In this document: piece by piece, positions 24,676-31,728 of the stretch
How the letters are laid out: the number at the start of each line of letters is the position of its first letter
Position numbering within the stretch: the stretch's first letter is position 1
From: DATKMP01 sp035541775
GTDB taxonomy: Bacteria > Bacteroidota > Ignavibacteria > UBA10030
Direction of reading: 5' to 3'
Assembly (NCBI GenBank): GCA_035541775.1
Contig: DATKMP010000106.1
Location: 1 to 31,728, forward strand
Length of the DNA stretch: 31,728 bases
The notes under the pieces: model-generated
What the model was told of the DNA's origin: nothing
Seen by the model: only the letters and a program-made list of their open reading frames with translations
Database searches by the model: none
Program-made: the position numbers and the translations under genes

Positions 24676-25767
24676 TTACAACGATCCTTCAATAAAGACA
24701 TCAGGACCAAAAAGATTGTATGAAATATTTTTGAGATGCATGATTTCGGAGATATGTTGTTGTGGCCGAACCAATCCCTGTAATCCGCTACCGAGAATGG
24801 TCGGCGCAATAAAGCAATAAACTTTCTGAACTGCATGTGCTTCGAGAAACGAGGCAATCGTGTGCGAACCGCCTTCGATGAGTACAGAAGAAATGCGTTC
24901 CTGCGTTAATGCTTGCAAGATTGTTCGCGGCGATAATTTCGGCTGCCGGCCTACAGCAAGAATACGAACTCCAAGTTTTTCCATTTGACGTACTTTACGC
25001 GCATTTCGTTTCATTGCAGTCGATGACGTCAGCACAAGGGTTTGCGCTTCCGTTGTGCGAAAAATTTTTTGCGATGCAGATGCTGAAAGATGTCCATCAA
25101 CGACGATACGAACAGGATTTTTCCCTTTCGCCAACCGTACCGTTAATTCGGGATTATCGAGGTTCACAGTTTTTGCGCCGACAAGAACTGCATCGTACTC
25201 GGCACGCATCTGATGAACGATACGGCGGGATTGTTCCGATGTAATCCATTTCGAATTTCCCCATCCATCGGCAATTTTCCCGTCAAGTGTCTGCGCAATC
25301 TTCACTGCAACAAACGGCAAACCGGTACGCATAAATGTCATGAATTTTTCGTTTAACGTTTCTGCATAGTTTTTGAGAATGCCCACTTCAACATGAATAC
25401 CTGCTTGCCGCAATTTCTGAATTCCTTTTCCACTGACTAAGGGATTTGGATCTTCGACAGCGATATAGACTTTCTTAATTCCTGCGGCAATAATTGCGTT
25501 GGTACACGGTGGAGTTTTACCGAAATGTGAACACGGCTCAAGACTGACAAATAATGCTGCGCCTTTTGCTTTCGGGCCCGCTTGCTGTAGCGCATACACT
25601 TCTGCATGCGGCCCGCCGAAACGATGATGAAATCCTTCACCGATAATTTTATTATCATGCACAATCACGCATCCCACCATAGGATTCGGGCTTACCTTGC
25701 CTGCACCGTGCAGGGCAAGTTCAAAACAATGCCGCATCAATTCTATTTTACGGGCTTTCGTCATCAT
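24676..25767 (-). CDS. ribD: Bifunctional diaminohydroxyphosphoribosylaminopyrimidine deaminase / 5-amino-6-(5-phosphoribosylamino)uracil reductase
   Basis: A 363-aa enzyme carrying out two successive riboflavin steps. The N-terminal deaminase has the zinc motif H54-A-E56 (GGPHAEVYAL) and C79/C88 (LEPCSHFGKTPPC), plus SPNPMVGCVIV. The reductase half shows VAVKIAQTLDGKIAD, SKWITSEQSR, DAVLVGAKTV and SVLIEGGSHTIASFLE. The start is the ATG at 25767 (next codon is also ATG), which overlaps the stop of the upstream gene by four bases; a longer frame to 25875 only adds arginine-rich sequence read out of frame from that gene. The length then equals typical RibD. Coupled with ribE downstream. Confidence 0.97.
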   Translation of the reverse strand: MMTKARKIELMRHCFELALHGAGKVSPNPMVGCVIVHDNKIIGEGFHHRFGGPHAEVYALQQAGPKAKGAALFVSLEPCSHFGKTPPCTNAIIAAGIKKVYIAVEDPNPLVSGKGIQKLRQAGIHVEVGILKNYAETLNEKFMTFMRTGLPFVAVKIAQTLDGKIADGWGNSKWITSEQSRRIVHQMRAEYDAVLVGAKTVNLDNPELTVRLAKGKNPVRIVVDGHLSASASQKIFRTTEAQTLVLTSSTAMKRNARKVRQMEKLGVRILAVGRQPKLSPRTILQALTQERISSVLIEGGSHTIASFLEAHAVQKVYCFIAPTILGSGLQGLVRPQQHISEIMHLKNISYNLFGPDVFIEGSL

Positions 25768-26585
25768 TGCCAGTATACTTTCAAAGGCGTTTCCGTGCCG
25801 ACGGAAAGTAACGCTGCAGCGCTTTTTGATTTTACGGACACCTCGACGATGCCGCTGCTGCCGACAAGAAGGCATGGCGTATTCTCAGGCGCTTCTGTAT
25901 AGGTGCACACCCAGCGCGAAACGAGATTGCTGCCAACAGCCACTGCCTTGATTTTTTTCTGAGCGCTTATCAACTCTCCAGCGCGAACATTAGTGATGAT
26001 GCTGCCGAATCGATCGATATGAAGAATGGCTGCTTTGGTGACATCTTCCGGCCCGTGGACAAAGGGAGAATGGACAAACGGCTCTTTTCGCATCGTTCCT
26101 AATGCCTGAATTTCTAACCCTGCACTTAGATGCGCCGCAATTGGTGCAAAGATGTCTCGCCCGTGAAATGTTGGAGCGACATTCGCCGGCATGATGTTTT
26201 CAAGTTTTTCCATCGATACTTCAACCAACTCAAACTTTGCTTCTTCACTCAAGACGGCATCTAACAATCCATTTTCAGGGGCAAGGAATGTAAAATGGCG
26301 TGTTTTGGCTGCAAGAATTTTTCGTTCGCTTCCGACACCGGGGTCAACGACACAAACAAAAATTGTATGCCGTGGAAAATAATTGTACGACGACCACAAT
26401 AAATATCCCGCTTGAATAATTTTATGCGGTTGAACATCGTGCGAAAGATCGACGATGCATGCCTGTGGCTGCAGCGAAAGAATCACGCCTTTCATAGACG
26501 CGACATATTGATCCTGAATTCCAAAATCCGTAAGCAATGCAATAGGCGCTTGCGGTTTTGCGGTTGCGGATTTTCGCGTTTCCAT
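25764..26585 (-). CDS. S-adenosyl-L-methionine hydroxide adenosyltransferase (SAM hydrolase, DUF62)
   Basis: A 273-aa protein of the family that hydrolyses S-adenosylmethionine to adenosine and methionine; relatives are fluorinase and chlorinase. Family motifs: IALLTDFGIQDQYVASMKGV (15-34, with D20), IVDLSHDV, VVDPGVGSER, LAPENGLLDAV, FHGRDIFAPIAAHLSAG, and DRFGSIITNV opening the C-terminal beta domain. Its role in bacteria is not well established. I do not see the longer insertion loop of the fluorinase branch, so halogenase activity is unlikely, though this is judged by eye. It is 18 bases downstream of the Gfo/Idh gene and overlaps ribD by four bases, so it is translated with riboflavin genes without an obvious metabolic reason. 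Confidence 0.9.
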   Translation of the reverse strand: METRKSATAKPQAPIALLTDFGIQDQYVASMKGVILSLQPQACIVDLSHDVQPHKIIQAGYLLWSSYNYFPRHTIFVCVVDPGVGSERKILAAKTRHFTFLAPENGLLDAVLSEEAKFELVEVSMEKLENIMPANVAPTFHGRDIFAPIAAHLSAGLEIQALGTMRKEPFVHSPFVHGPEDVTKAAILHIDRFGSIITNVRAGELISAQKKIKAVAVGSNLVSRWVCTYTEAPENTPCLLVGSSGIVEVSVKSKSAAALLSVGTETPLKVYWQ

Positions 26586-26603
26586 CGAACTTCCCCGGTA
26601 AAA

Positions 26604-27611
26604 TTATTTTAGCACGACAGCTTTTCCGCTCTTTGCCGATTTGTAAATCAGATCGACAATTTTCATGCGGTGTACGGCTTCTTCGCCGCTGGAAACAATT
26701 GGATGCAACCCGCGCAATGCGCCGATCCAATGTTTTAATTCATTCTCGTACGATTTGCGATACAACATCTGCGGCGTTTCTACGGATGCCGGCGCAACGT
26801 TCACAAGATTATCGTGCATCCGTTTGACGATGCGGAACGGATTAAGCGAGCCGCTGCCTTCCGTTCCGAAACAATCACAATAGAAAAAATCCGACGTCGA
26901 TTCGAATGACCAGCTTGCTTCAATCGTCAGGATCGATCCATTTTTCATTTTTAACGAAATGATGGATGAATCCTCCACGTCTTTGGTATGATGTGAATAA
27001 TTGGTTGCACTGACTTCTTTCACTTCGGGAAATCCCATCATCCAAAATGCAAGATCGAACATCACGATACCGAGATCGAGCACAACGCCGCCGCCGGACT
27101 GCGCACGCTTGGTAAGCCACGCGCTTTCCGGATTCAATTTTTTAAACCATCCGGCTTTGGAATAAAATAATTTTCCCAGCGCTTTATCTTCGATAAAGCT
27201 TTTCAAAATCATCGCGTCGGGACGAAATCGATTATTCATTCCCACCATCAACTTCGTGTGATGTTTTTTCATCACTTCGACAATTTCTTCTGCTTCTTTT
27301 GCCGTGCGCGAAAGCGGTTTTTCAACAAACACATTGCGTTTCGCTTCTAATGCTGCGATCGCCATTTCTTTATGCCACAAGGTCGGCGTACAAATTGCGA
27401 TGCCGTCCAACTCCTGCTCCACAATCAGCATCTTTTCAAAATTATTATAGTAGCGGCGCACCTTAAATTTATCGGCAACATACTGCGCCTTGGTGCGGTC
27501 GATATCGCATACCGCGACAATTTCTACGTCAGAAAATTTGCTTAAGATGGGCAAATGGATGGTTTGTGCAATCGTTCCAAGCCCGACAATACCGATATGT
27601 GCTCTCTCCAT
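26604..27611 (-). CDS. Gfo/Idh/MocA family NAD(P)-dependent oxidoreductase
   Basis: A 335-aa cytoplasmic dehydrogenase. The N-terminal Rossmann fold has GIVGLGTIAQTIHLP (7-21) and a D36 region (AVCDIDRTKA) that suggests NAD preference. The family EKP motif is at VFVEKPLS with K98 as the probable catalytic lysine. The C-terminal alpha/beta domain has GGVVLDLGIVMFDLAFWMMG, where the usual GxxxDxGxHxxD pattern is modified: the position normally holding histidine is methionine (IVMFDL). Substrate, typically a sugar, inositol or nucleotide sugar, cannot be told. It lies 15 bases after dxs and 18 before the SAM hydrolase gene. Confidence 0.92.
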   Translation of the reverse strand: MERAHIGIVGLGTIAQTIHLPILSKFSDVEIVAVCDIDRTKAQYVADKFKVRRYYNNFEKMLIVEQELDGIAICTPTLWHKEMAIAALEAKRNVFVEKPLSRTAKEAEEIVEVMKKHHTKLMVGMNNRFRPDAMILKSFIEDKALGKLFYSKAGWFKKLNPESAWLTKRAQSGGGVVLDLGIVMFDLAFWMMGFPEVKEVSATNYSHHTKDVEDSSIISLKMKNGSILTIEASWSFESTSDFFYCDCFGTEGSGSLNPFRIVKRMHDNLVNVAPASVETPQMLYRKSYENELKHWIGALRGLHPIVSSGEEAVHRMKIVDLIYKSAKSGKAVVLK

Positions 27612-27626
27612 ACTTTACAGCCCCGT

Positions 27627-29567
27627 TCAACGTTTAGAAAGTTCTTCCACCATAGATGGACGCAATGATAATAAAAATTCTTGTGTGATGTTCGCAATAC
27701 CTTCCGGATCGAGATTGGTCAAACGATATAATTCGCTCGGCGATCCGTGCTGGATAAATTCATCCGGCAAGCCATGCACTTTCACAGCAACGTTGGCAAT
27801 CCCAAGTTGTGCCAGCGTCTCCAATACTGCAGAACCGAATCCGCCTTGAATGACATTATCTTCAATGGTTACGAATGCATGAACGCGGGCAGAAAGCTTT
27901 TTCAATAATTCTTCATCGATCGGTTTGACGAAACGCATATTGACAACTTCTGCTTCGATGCCGTTCGCTGCCAACAATGCTGCAGCTTGTTCCGCATGGG
28001 AAACCATCGCACCGACGGCAAGCAGCGCAACATTGTTTCCCGTGCGAAGCGTTTCCGCTTTTCCGATTTCAATTTTTTGAAATCCCTCCCGCAAAGGAAC
28101 GCCAAGGGCATTGCCGCGAGGATATCGAAGTGCGATGGGGCCACGGTTATATTCCACCGCCGTGAACAACATATCGCGCAACTCTTGTTCATCCTTCGGC
28201 GCCATGATGACCATCCCTTGAATGCAGCGCAAGTACGATAAATCTAATGCGCCGTGATGCGTGGGGCCATCCGCACCGACAAGTCCGCCGCGATCCATAA
28301 CTAAAACGACATGTAAATTCTGAAGTGCGCAATCATGCACCACTTGATCGAACGCGCGCTGTAAGAAGGTAGAATAAATTGCAACAACCGGTGTATAACC
28401 TTCCGTTGCCATACCCGCGGCAAAGGTAACCGCATGGGGTTCTGCAATACCGACATCGAAAAATTTATTTGGCATTTGTTCCTGCAAATGAATCAAGCCG
28501 GTGCCATCCGGCATAGCTGCGGTGATACCAATCACCGTGGGATTCTGTTTGCAAATTTCTACGAGCGCTTCTCCGAACACGTTCGTGTATGACGGCGTGG
28601 GAGCTGCCTTCTTAAACTCTTCACCGGTTTCTTTATCGAACGGCGTTACGCCATGCAACCGCGTTGCATCCTGTTCTGCCGGCGCGTATCCTTTCCCTTT
28701 TTGTGTAATCACGTGGATAAAGATCGGTCCTTGCATTTTTTTTGCGTGTTCAAATATTTCTACCAGCTTCACCACATTGTGTCCGTTGATCGGGCCGAAG
28801 TAGCGAAAGCCCAGCGCTTCGAACAACATGCCTGGTGTAACAACAGCTTTTAATCCGCGTTCCATTTGCTGCGCCACAGTTCGAAGGCGATCGCCGAATG
28901 TATCCAGCTTGCCGGTCAAATCCCAGACGTTCGCTTTCAATTTATTGTACGTCGGATGCGTGAGCATCTTCATAAAATATTCTTGGATAATCCACCGTTT
29001 CGGTTCGCGTGAAGAAAGGGAAACCATTTGATTGTCATTCAACACCACAATCAAATTCTTTTTCAGCATGCCGGCATTGTTCATTGCTTCGTACGCCATG
29101 CCGCCGGTCATCGAGCCATCGCCGACAATGGCCACGACATGATATTTTTTGCCGGCAAGGTCACGCGCCGTCGCCATACCGAGCGCAGCAGAAATTGCCG
29201 TGCTGGCATGCCCCGCGCCGAAGGCATCGTATTCGCTTTCGTTGCGTTTGAGAAATCCACTCAATCCACCTAACTTGCGCATGGTGTGCATTTGATTTTT
29301 TCTGCCGGTGAGTATTTTATGCGGATACGCTTGATGTCCGACATCCCAGACAAGTTTATCCGTCGGCGTGTTAAACACGTAGTGCAGTGCGACTGTCAAC
29401 TCGACTGTGCCGAGCCCTGCGCCAAAATGCCCGCCGGTTTTCGAAACGCAATCGATTAAAAACTCGCGCACATCGGCGCATACGCCGCGTAATTCTTGGC
29501 GCTTTAATTTCCGCAAGTCGGAGGGAAATTCAATCTGGTCTAAATATGTATATTTTGTATCGCTCAT
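27627..29567 (-). CDS. dxs: 1-deoxy-D-xylulose-5-phosphate synthase
   Basis: A 646-aa thiamine diphosphate enzyme that condenses pyruvate and glyceraldehyde 3-phosphate, the entry step of the MEP isoprenoid pathway. Visible motifs: H47 in TGGHFGAGLG, WDVGHQAYPHKILTGR, FGAGHASTAISAALGMA, the ThDP/metal motif beginning at GDGSMTGG (149-156) and running to NNAG, FFDVGIAEPHAVTFAAGMA with the catalytic glutamate, MDRGGLVGADGPTHHG and LRYPRGNA. Length is typical. The ATG overlaps the xseB stop by four bases, an order (xseA-xseB-then isoprenoid genes) seen in many bacteria, although ispA is absent here. Confidence 0.97.
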   Translation of the reverse strand: MSDTKYTYLDQIEFPSDLRKLKRQELRGVCADVREFLIDCVSKTGGHFGAGLGTVELTVALHYVFNTPTDKLVWDVGHQAYPHKILTGRKNQMHTMRKLGGLSGFLKRNESEYDAFGAGHASTAISAALGMATARDLAGKKYHVVAIVGDGSMTGGMAYEAMNNAGMLKKNLIVVLNDNQMVSLSSREPKRWIIQEYFMKMLTHPTYNKLKANVWDLTGKLDTFGDRLRTVAQQMERGLKAVVTPGMLFEALGFRYFGPINGHNVVKLVEIFEHAKKMQGPIFIHVITQKGKGYAPAEQDATRLHGVTPFDKETGEEFKKAAPTPSYTNVFGEALVEICKQNPTVIGITAAMPDGTGLIHLQEQMPNKFFDVGIAEPHAVTFAAGMATEGYTPVVAIYSTFLQRAFDQVVHDCALQNLHVVLVMDRGGLVGADGPTHHGALDLSYLRCIQGMVIMAPKDEQELRDMLFTAVEYNRGPIALRYPRGNALGVPLREGFQKIEIGKAETLRTGNNVALLAVGAMVSHAEQAAALLAANGIEAEVVNMRFVKPIDEELLKKLSARVHAFVTIEDNVIQGGFGSAVLETLAQLGIANVAVKVHGLPDEFIQHGSPSELYRLTNLDPEGIANITQEFLLSLRPSMVEELSKR

Positions 29568-29803
29568 TCTTCATCAAGCTCGGTTACTTTAAACTTCCCA
29601 TCAATATCTTTCGACAATTTTTTGATTTTTAATTCGGCCGCCTTCAACCGATCGGCCGAGTCTTTGGCAAGCGAAAGGCCTTCTTCATACAACGCAACCG
29701 CATCATCTAATGCAACATTGCCATGCTCCAAGGCATCGACAATTTCTTCCAACCGTGCAAGCGACCCTTCTAAAGACTCTTTTTTTATTTTCTTCGTTGT
29801 CAT
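29564..29803 (-). CDS. xseB: Exodeoxyribonuclease VII small subunit
   Basis: A 79-aa helical subunit that binds the large subunit in several copies. Motifs: LEGSLARLEEIVDALEHGNVAL-type stretch (seen as SLARLEEIVDALEHG), DDAVALYEEGLSLAKD and LKAAELKIKKLS. Size is normal (about 70-85). It overlaps xseA by four bases at its start and dxs by four at its end, so the three are translationally coupled. Confidence 0.96.
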   Translation of the reverse strand: MTTKKIKKESLEGSLARLEEIVDALEHGNVALDDAVALYEEGLSLAKDSADRLKAAELKIKKLSKDIDGKFKVTELDEE

Positions 29804-30990
29804 TGTTCCACCCGTGTTGTTACTTCGCCATTATGAAATTGAATATTCGCTTCATCGCCTTGCTTCAGTATTTTAGCCGATGTTACGACCTTTCCGCGAT
29901 GGCGCACAATCGTGTAACCGCGTTTTAGCACGCCTTGCGGACTTAACGCTTCCAAGCGATGCGCAAGCGCTTGCTGACGTTGGCACGCCGCTTGTGTTGC
30001 ATGCAACACCGCCGTGTTCATCGTGCGTTCCAGTTCATCCGTTCGTTGGGAATATTCGCGTACCAAATCCCGCGGACGATTAAATGAATAACTTGAAACG
30101 GCGCTGCCGATCTTCGTCTTCGCCGCTTCAATGATATTCTGCGCTGCTTCTTGCATAGTATAGCATAAGTTGGCAAGATTTTCAATGATGTCGGCACGAT
30201 GTTTTACAGCGAGTTCTGCCGCTGCCGATGGTGTCGGTGCACGCAGGTCGGCAACAAAATCTGCGATACTGAAATCAATTTCATGTCCCACGGCACTGAT
30301 GATAGGAATTTGCGAAGCATAAATTGCGCGTGCAACAAGTTCTTCATTGAACGCCCACAAGTCTTCGAGCGATCCGCCGCCGCGTCCGACAATCAACACA
30401 TCCACACTGCCGAACCGATTAAAGTCATCAATCGCATGCGCAATTTCTTCCGCTGCGCCATCGCCTTGAACTTTGACCGGATATAAAATTAATTCTATGG
30501 AAGGATGCCGCCGTGCAAAAACACTTCGTATATCTTGCAACGCCGCTCCCGTTTCCGAAGTCACCACACCGATGCGTTCGGGATATTGAGGAATCGGTAT
30601 TTTATGTTCTTCATCAAATAGACCTTCCGCCGCTAATTTCTGCTTCAACTTTTCAAATGCAATTTGAAGTTCTCCCACACCGAGCGGCTGCATTTGTTCT
30701 ACATCGATCTGATAATTCCCTCGCGGAGGATAGACCGTGATCGATCCGCGTGCAATAACGTTGATGCCATCTTCCGGCATGAAGGGCAATAAGGGAACAC
30801 GGCTCCGCCACATCACGCCGGAAATCTGTGCGCCTTCGTCTTTCAAGGTAAAATATAAATGTCCTGAGGTATGATGCTTACAGTTGGATATTTCACCCTG
30901 CACCCATACACGCGGAAAATTTCCTTCCAGCGCATACTTGACCTGGCGAGTAAGTTCACTCACTGTTAATACGTTTTTTTCCACAGTCAT
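29800..30990 (-). CDS. xseA: Exodeoxyribonuclease VII large subunit
   Basis: A 396-aa subunit of the nuclease that degrades single-stranded DNA to oligonucleotides. An N-terminal OB fold (about 10-100) contains VWVQGEISNCKHHTSGHLYF and is followed by the catalytic domain: RIGVVTSETGAALQDI (139-154), VGRGGGSLEDLWAFNEE (201-217), AVGHEIDFSIADFVADLR (233-250) and APTPSAAAEL. The coiled-coil part after about 265 is shorter than in E. coli (about 450 aa total), and the C-terminus keeps the RGYTIV segment. It is the first gene of the minus-strand group, divergent from bshB1 across a 98-base gap. The ATG lacks a clear Shine-Dalgarno. Confidence 0.96.
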   Translation of the reverse strand: MTVEKNVLTVSELTRQVKYALEGNFPRVWVQGEISNCKHHTSGHLYFTLKDEGAQISGVMWRSRVPLLPFMPEDGINVIARGSITVYPPRGNYQIDVEQMQPLGVGELQIAFEKLKQKLAAEGLFDEEHKIPIPQYPERIGVVTSETGAALQDIRSVFARRHPSIELILYPVKVQGDGAAEEIAHAIDDFNRFGSVDVLIVGRGGGSLEDLWAFNEELVARAIYASQIPIISAVGHEIDFSIADFVADLRAPTPSAAAELAVKHRADIIENLANLCYTMQEAAQNIIEAAKTKIGSAVSSYSFNRPRDLVREYSQRTDELERTMNTAVLHATQAACQRQQALAHRLEALSPQGVLKRGYTIVRHRGKVVTSAKILKQGDEANIQFHNGEVTTRVEQ

Positions 30991-31041
30991 AACATTTCTT
31001 TTGTAAAGTACCGAATGTTCTCCCTACAAGCAATGAGTTCC

Positions 31042-31070
31042 TTGTCTTTCACTTCCCTCTTTCTTATATT
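31042..31070 (+). promoter_or_regulatory. Candidate promoter of bshB1
   Basis: TTGTCT (31042-31047), 17-base spacer, TATATT (31065-31070): same -10 and spacing as the promoters at 8219-8247 (minus) and 11475-11503. A start near 31077 would give a leader of only about 12 bases, beginning inside the Shine-Dalgarno AAAGGAG (31074-31080). That short leader is the main reason for doubt. Confidence 0.45.
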
Positions 31071-31088
31071 CCTAAAGGAGAAAAGATT

Positions 31089-31728
31089 ATGCAAGCAGAT
31101 GTTTTAGCAATCGGTGCACATCCGGACGATCTGGAATTGGCATGCGGCGGCACGCTCGCCAAGCTGACACAACAGGGATATAAAGTTGCCCTTGCCGAAT
31201 TAACACGCGGCGAACTCGGCACACGCGGCACAAAAGAAATTCGCGCAAAGGAAGCAGCGGAATCGGCAGAAATTCTTGGCGTCATTGACCGGCGCAATCT
31301 CAATATTCCGGATGGCAATGTGGAATTGAATAGAAAAAACTTGCTCAAGGTCGTAACGCTCATTCGAGAATTCCGCCCTACAATATTAGTCATTCCTTAT
31401 GGCGTCGAGCGCCATCCCGATCACGTGCATACACACCAACTCTGCAAAGAAGCATGGTACTACAGCGGTTTGGAAAAACTGAAAACATCTTTGCATGGCG
31501 CGGAACAAAAACGCCATCGTCCGCACCATTATTTTGAATTCATGCAATGGCATGAATTTGAACCGAGTTTTATTGTGGATATCACTGATACTTTCGATCT
31601 GAAAATGAAATCCGTGCGCGCGCATTCTTCTCAGTTCTTCAACCCGCAAAGCAAAGAGAGTGAAACCAAATTGACGCGGCCGGATTTTTTAGAAGTGATT
31701 GAAACCCGCTGCCGGTATTTCGGTTCCA
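31089..31728 (+). CDS. bshB1: Bacillithiol biosynthesis deacetylase BshB1 (partial, 3' end cut)
   Basis: The first 213 codons of a PIG-L-family zinc deacetylase; the frame runs off the right edge, with perhaps 20-30 residues missing compared with the usual 235-240. The enzyme removes acetate from GlcNAc-malate to give GlcN-malate in bacillithiol synthesis. Motifs: IGAHPDDLELACGGTLA with H11/D13/D14, LTRGELGTRGT, IPDGNVE, PYGVERHPDHVHTHQL with H109/D111/H112, and a substrate-side end FIVDITDTFDLKMKSVRAHS. A good AAAGGAG Shine-Dalgarno lies eight bases before the ATG. It is divergent from xseA. Other bsh genes are not in view. The family also contains mycothiol and antibiotic deacetylases, but the motif spacing fits BshB1 best. 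Confidence 0.93.
   Translation, partial: MQADVLAIGAHPDDLELACGGTLAKLTQQGYKVALAELTRGELGTRGTKEIRAKEAAESAEILGVIDRRNLNIPDGNVELNRKNLLKVVTLIREFRPTILVIPYGVERHPDHVHTHQLCKEAWYYSGLEKLKTSLHGAEQKRHRPHHYFEFMQWHEFEPSFIVDITDTFDLKMKSVRAHSSQFFNPQSKESETKLTRPDFLEVIETRCRYFGS

Noticed and set aside
25764..26585. Fluorinase or chlorinase rather than SAM hydrolase
   Set aside because: Family motifs fit, but the characteristic insertion loop of fluorinase is not seen; hydrolase is the default assignment.

Overview
The window reads as a chromosomal segment of a bacterium from the Bacteroidota/Chlorobiota/Ignavibacteriota (FCB) lineage. The evidence is SprA (the giant type IX secretion translocon protein) directly upstream of PorX (receiver plus PglZ domain), a two-component sensor with a Reg_prop/Y_Y_Y sensor region, and the bacillithiol gene bshB1. 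The best promoters look like TTGAxx-N17-TATATT rather than the TTTG/TAnnTTTG type of classical Bacteroidetes. Together with the MEP-pathway gene dxs, this makes an Ignavibacteria-like or deep-branching member my best guess; that placement is inference.

Left part (1-11.4 kb): a carbohydrate-use neighbourhood. It holds the 3' end of a glucuronoyl-esterase-like hydrolase, a 1372-aa sensor histidine kinase with about 14 propeller repeats, a cytoplasmic AGE-family sugar 2-epimerase, an uncharacterised secreted 611-aa protein, and a divergent 1025-aa exported clan GH-A glycoside hydrolase. The last two flank a 244-bp intergenic region with a strong promoter. A tRNA-Ser(UGA) with its own promoter follows.

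Middle part (11.6-23.9 kb, all minus strand). Transcription order is sprA, porX, tsaE, tsaB, accD, panC, then a GlmU-like uridylyltransferase lacking the acetyltransferase domain. Genes are tightly spaced or overlapping, so protein secretion and its regulator are joined to tRNA t6A modification, fatty-acid initiation, pantothenate synthesis and cell-wall precursor synthesis.

Right part (24.0-31.0 kb, minus strand). Transcription order is xseA, xseB, dxs, a Gfo/Idh/MocA oxidoreductase, a SAM hydroxide adenosyltransferase, ribD, ribE. Several four-base stop/start overlaps mark an operon for DNA repair, isoprenoid precursors and riboflavin. Divergent from it, the 5' end of bshB1 runs off the right edge.

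I found no CRISPR array, insertion sequence, phage gene, rRNA or convincing intrinsic terminator. The least understood material is the secreted 611-aa/1025-aa divergent pair, the linkage of sprA-porX to housekeeping genes, and the inverted repeats in the two larger minus-strand gaps.
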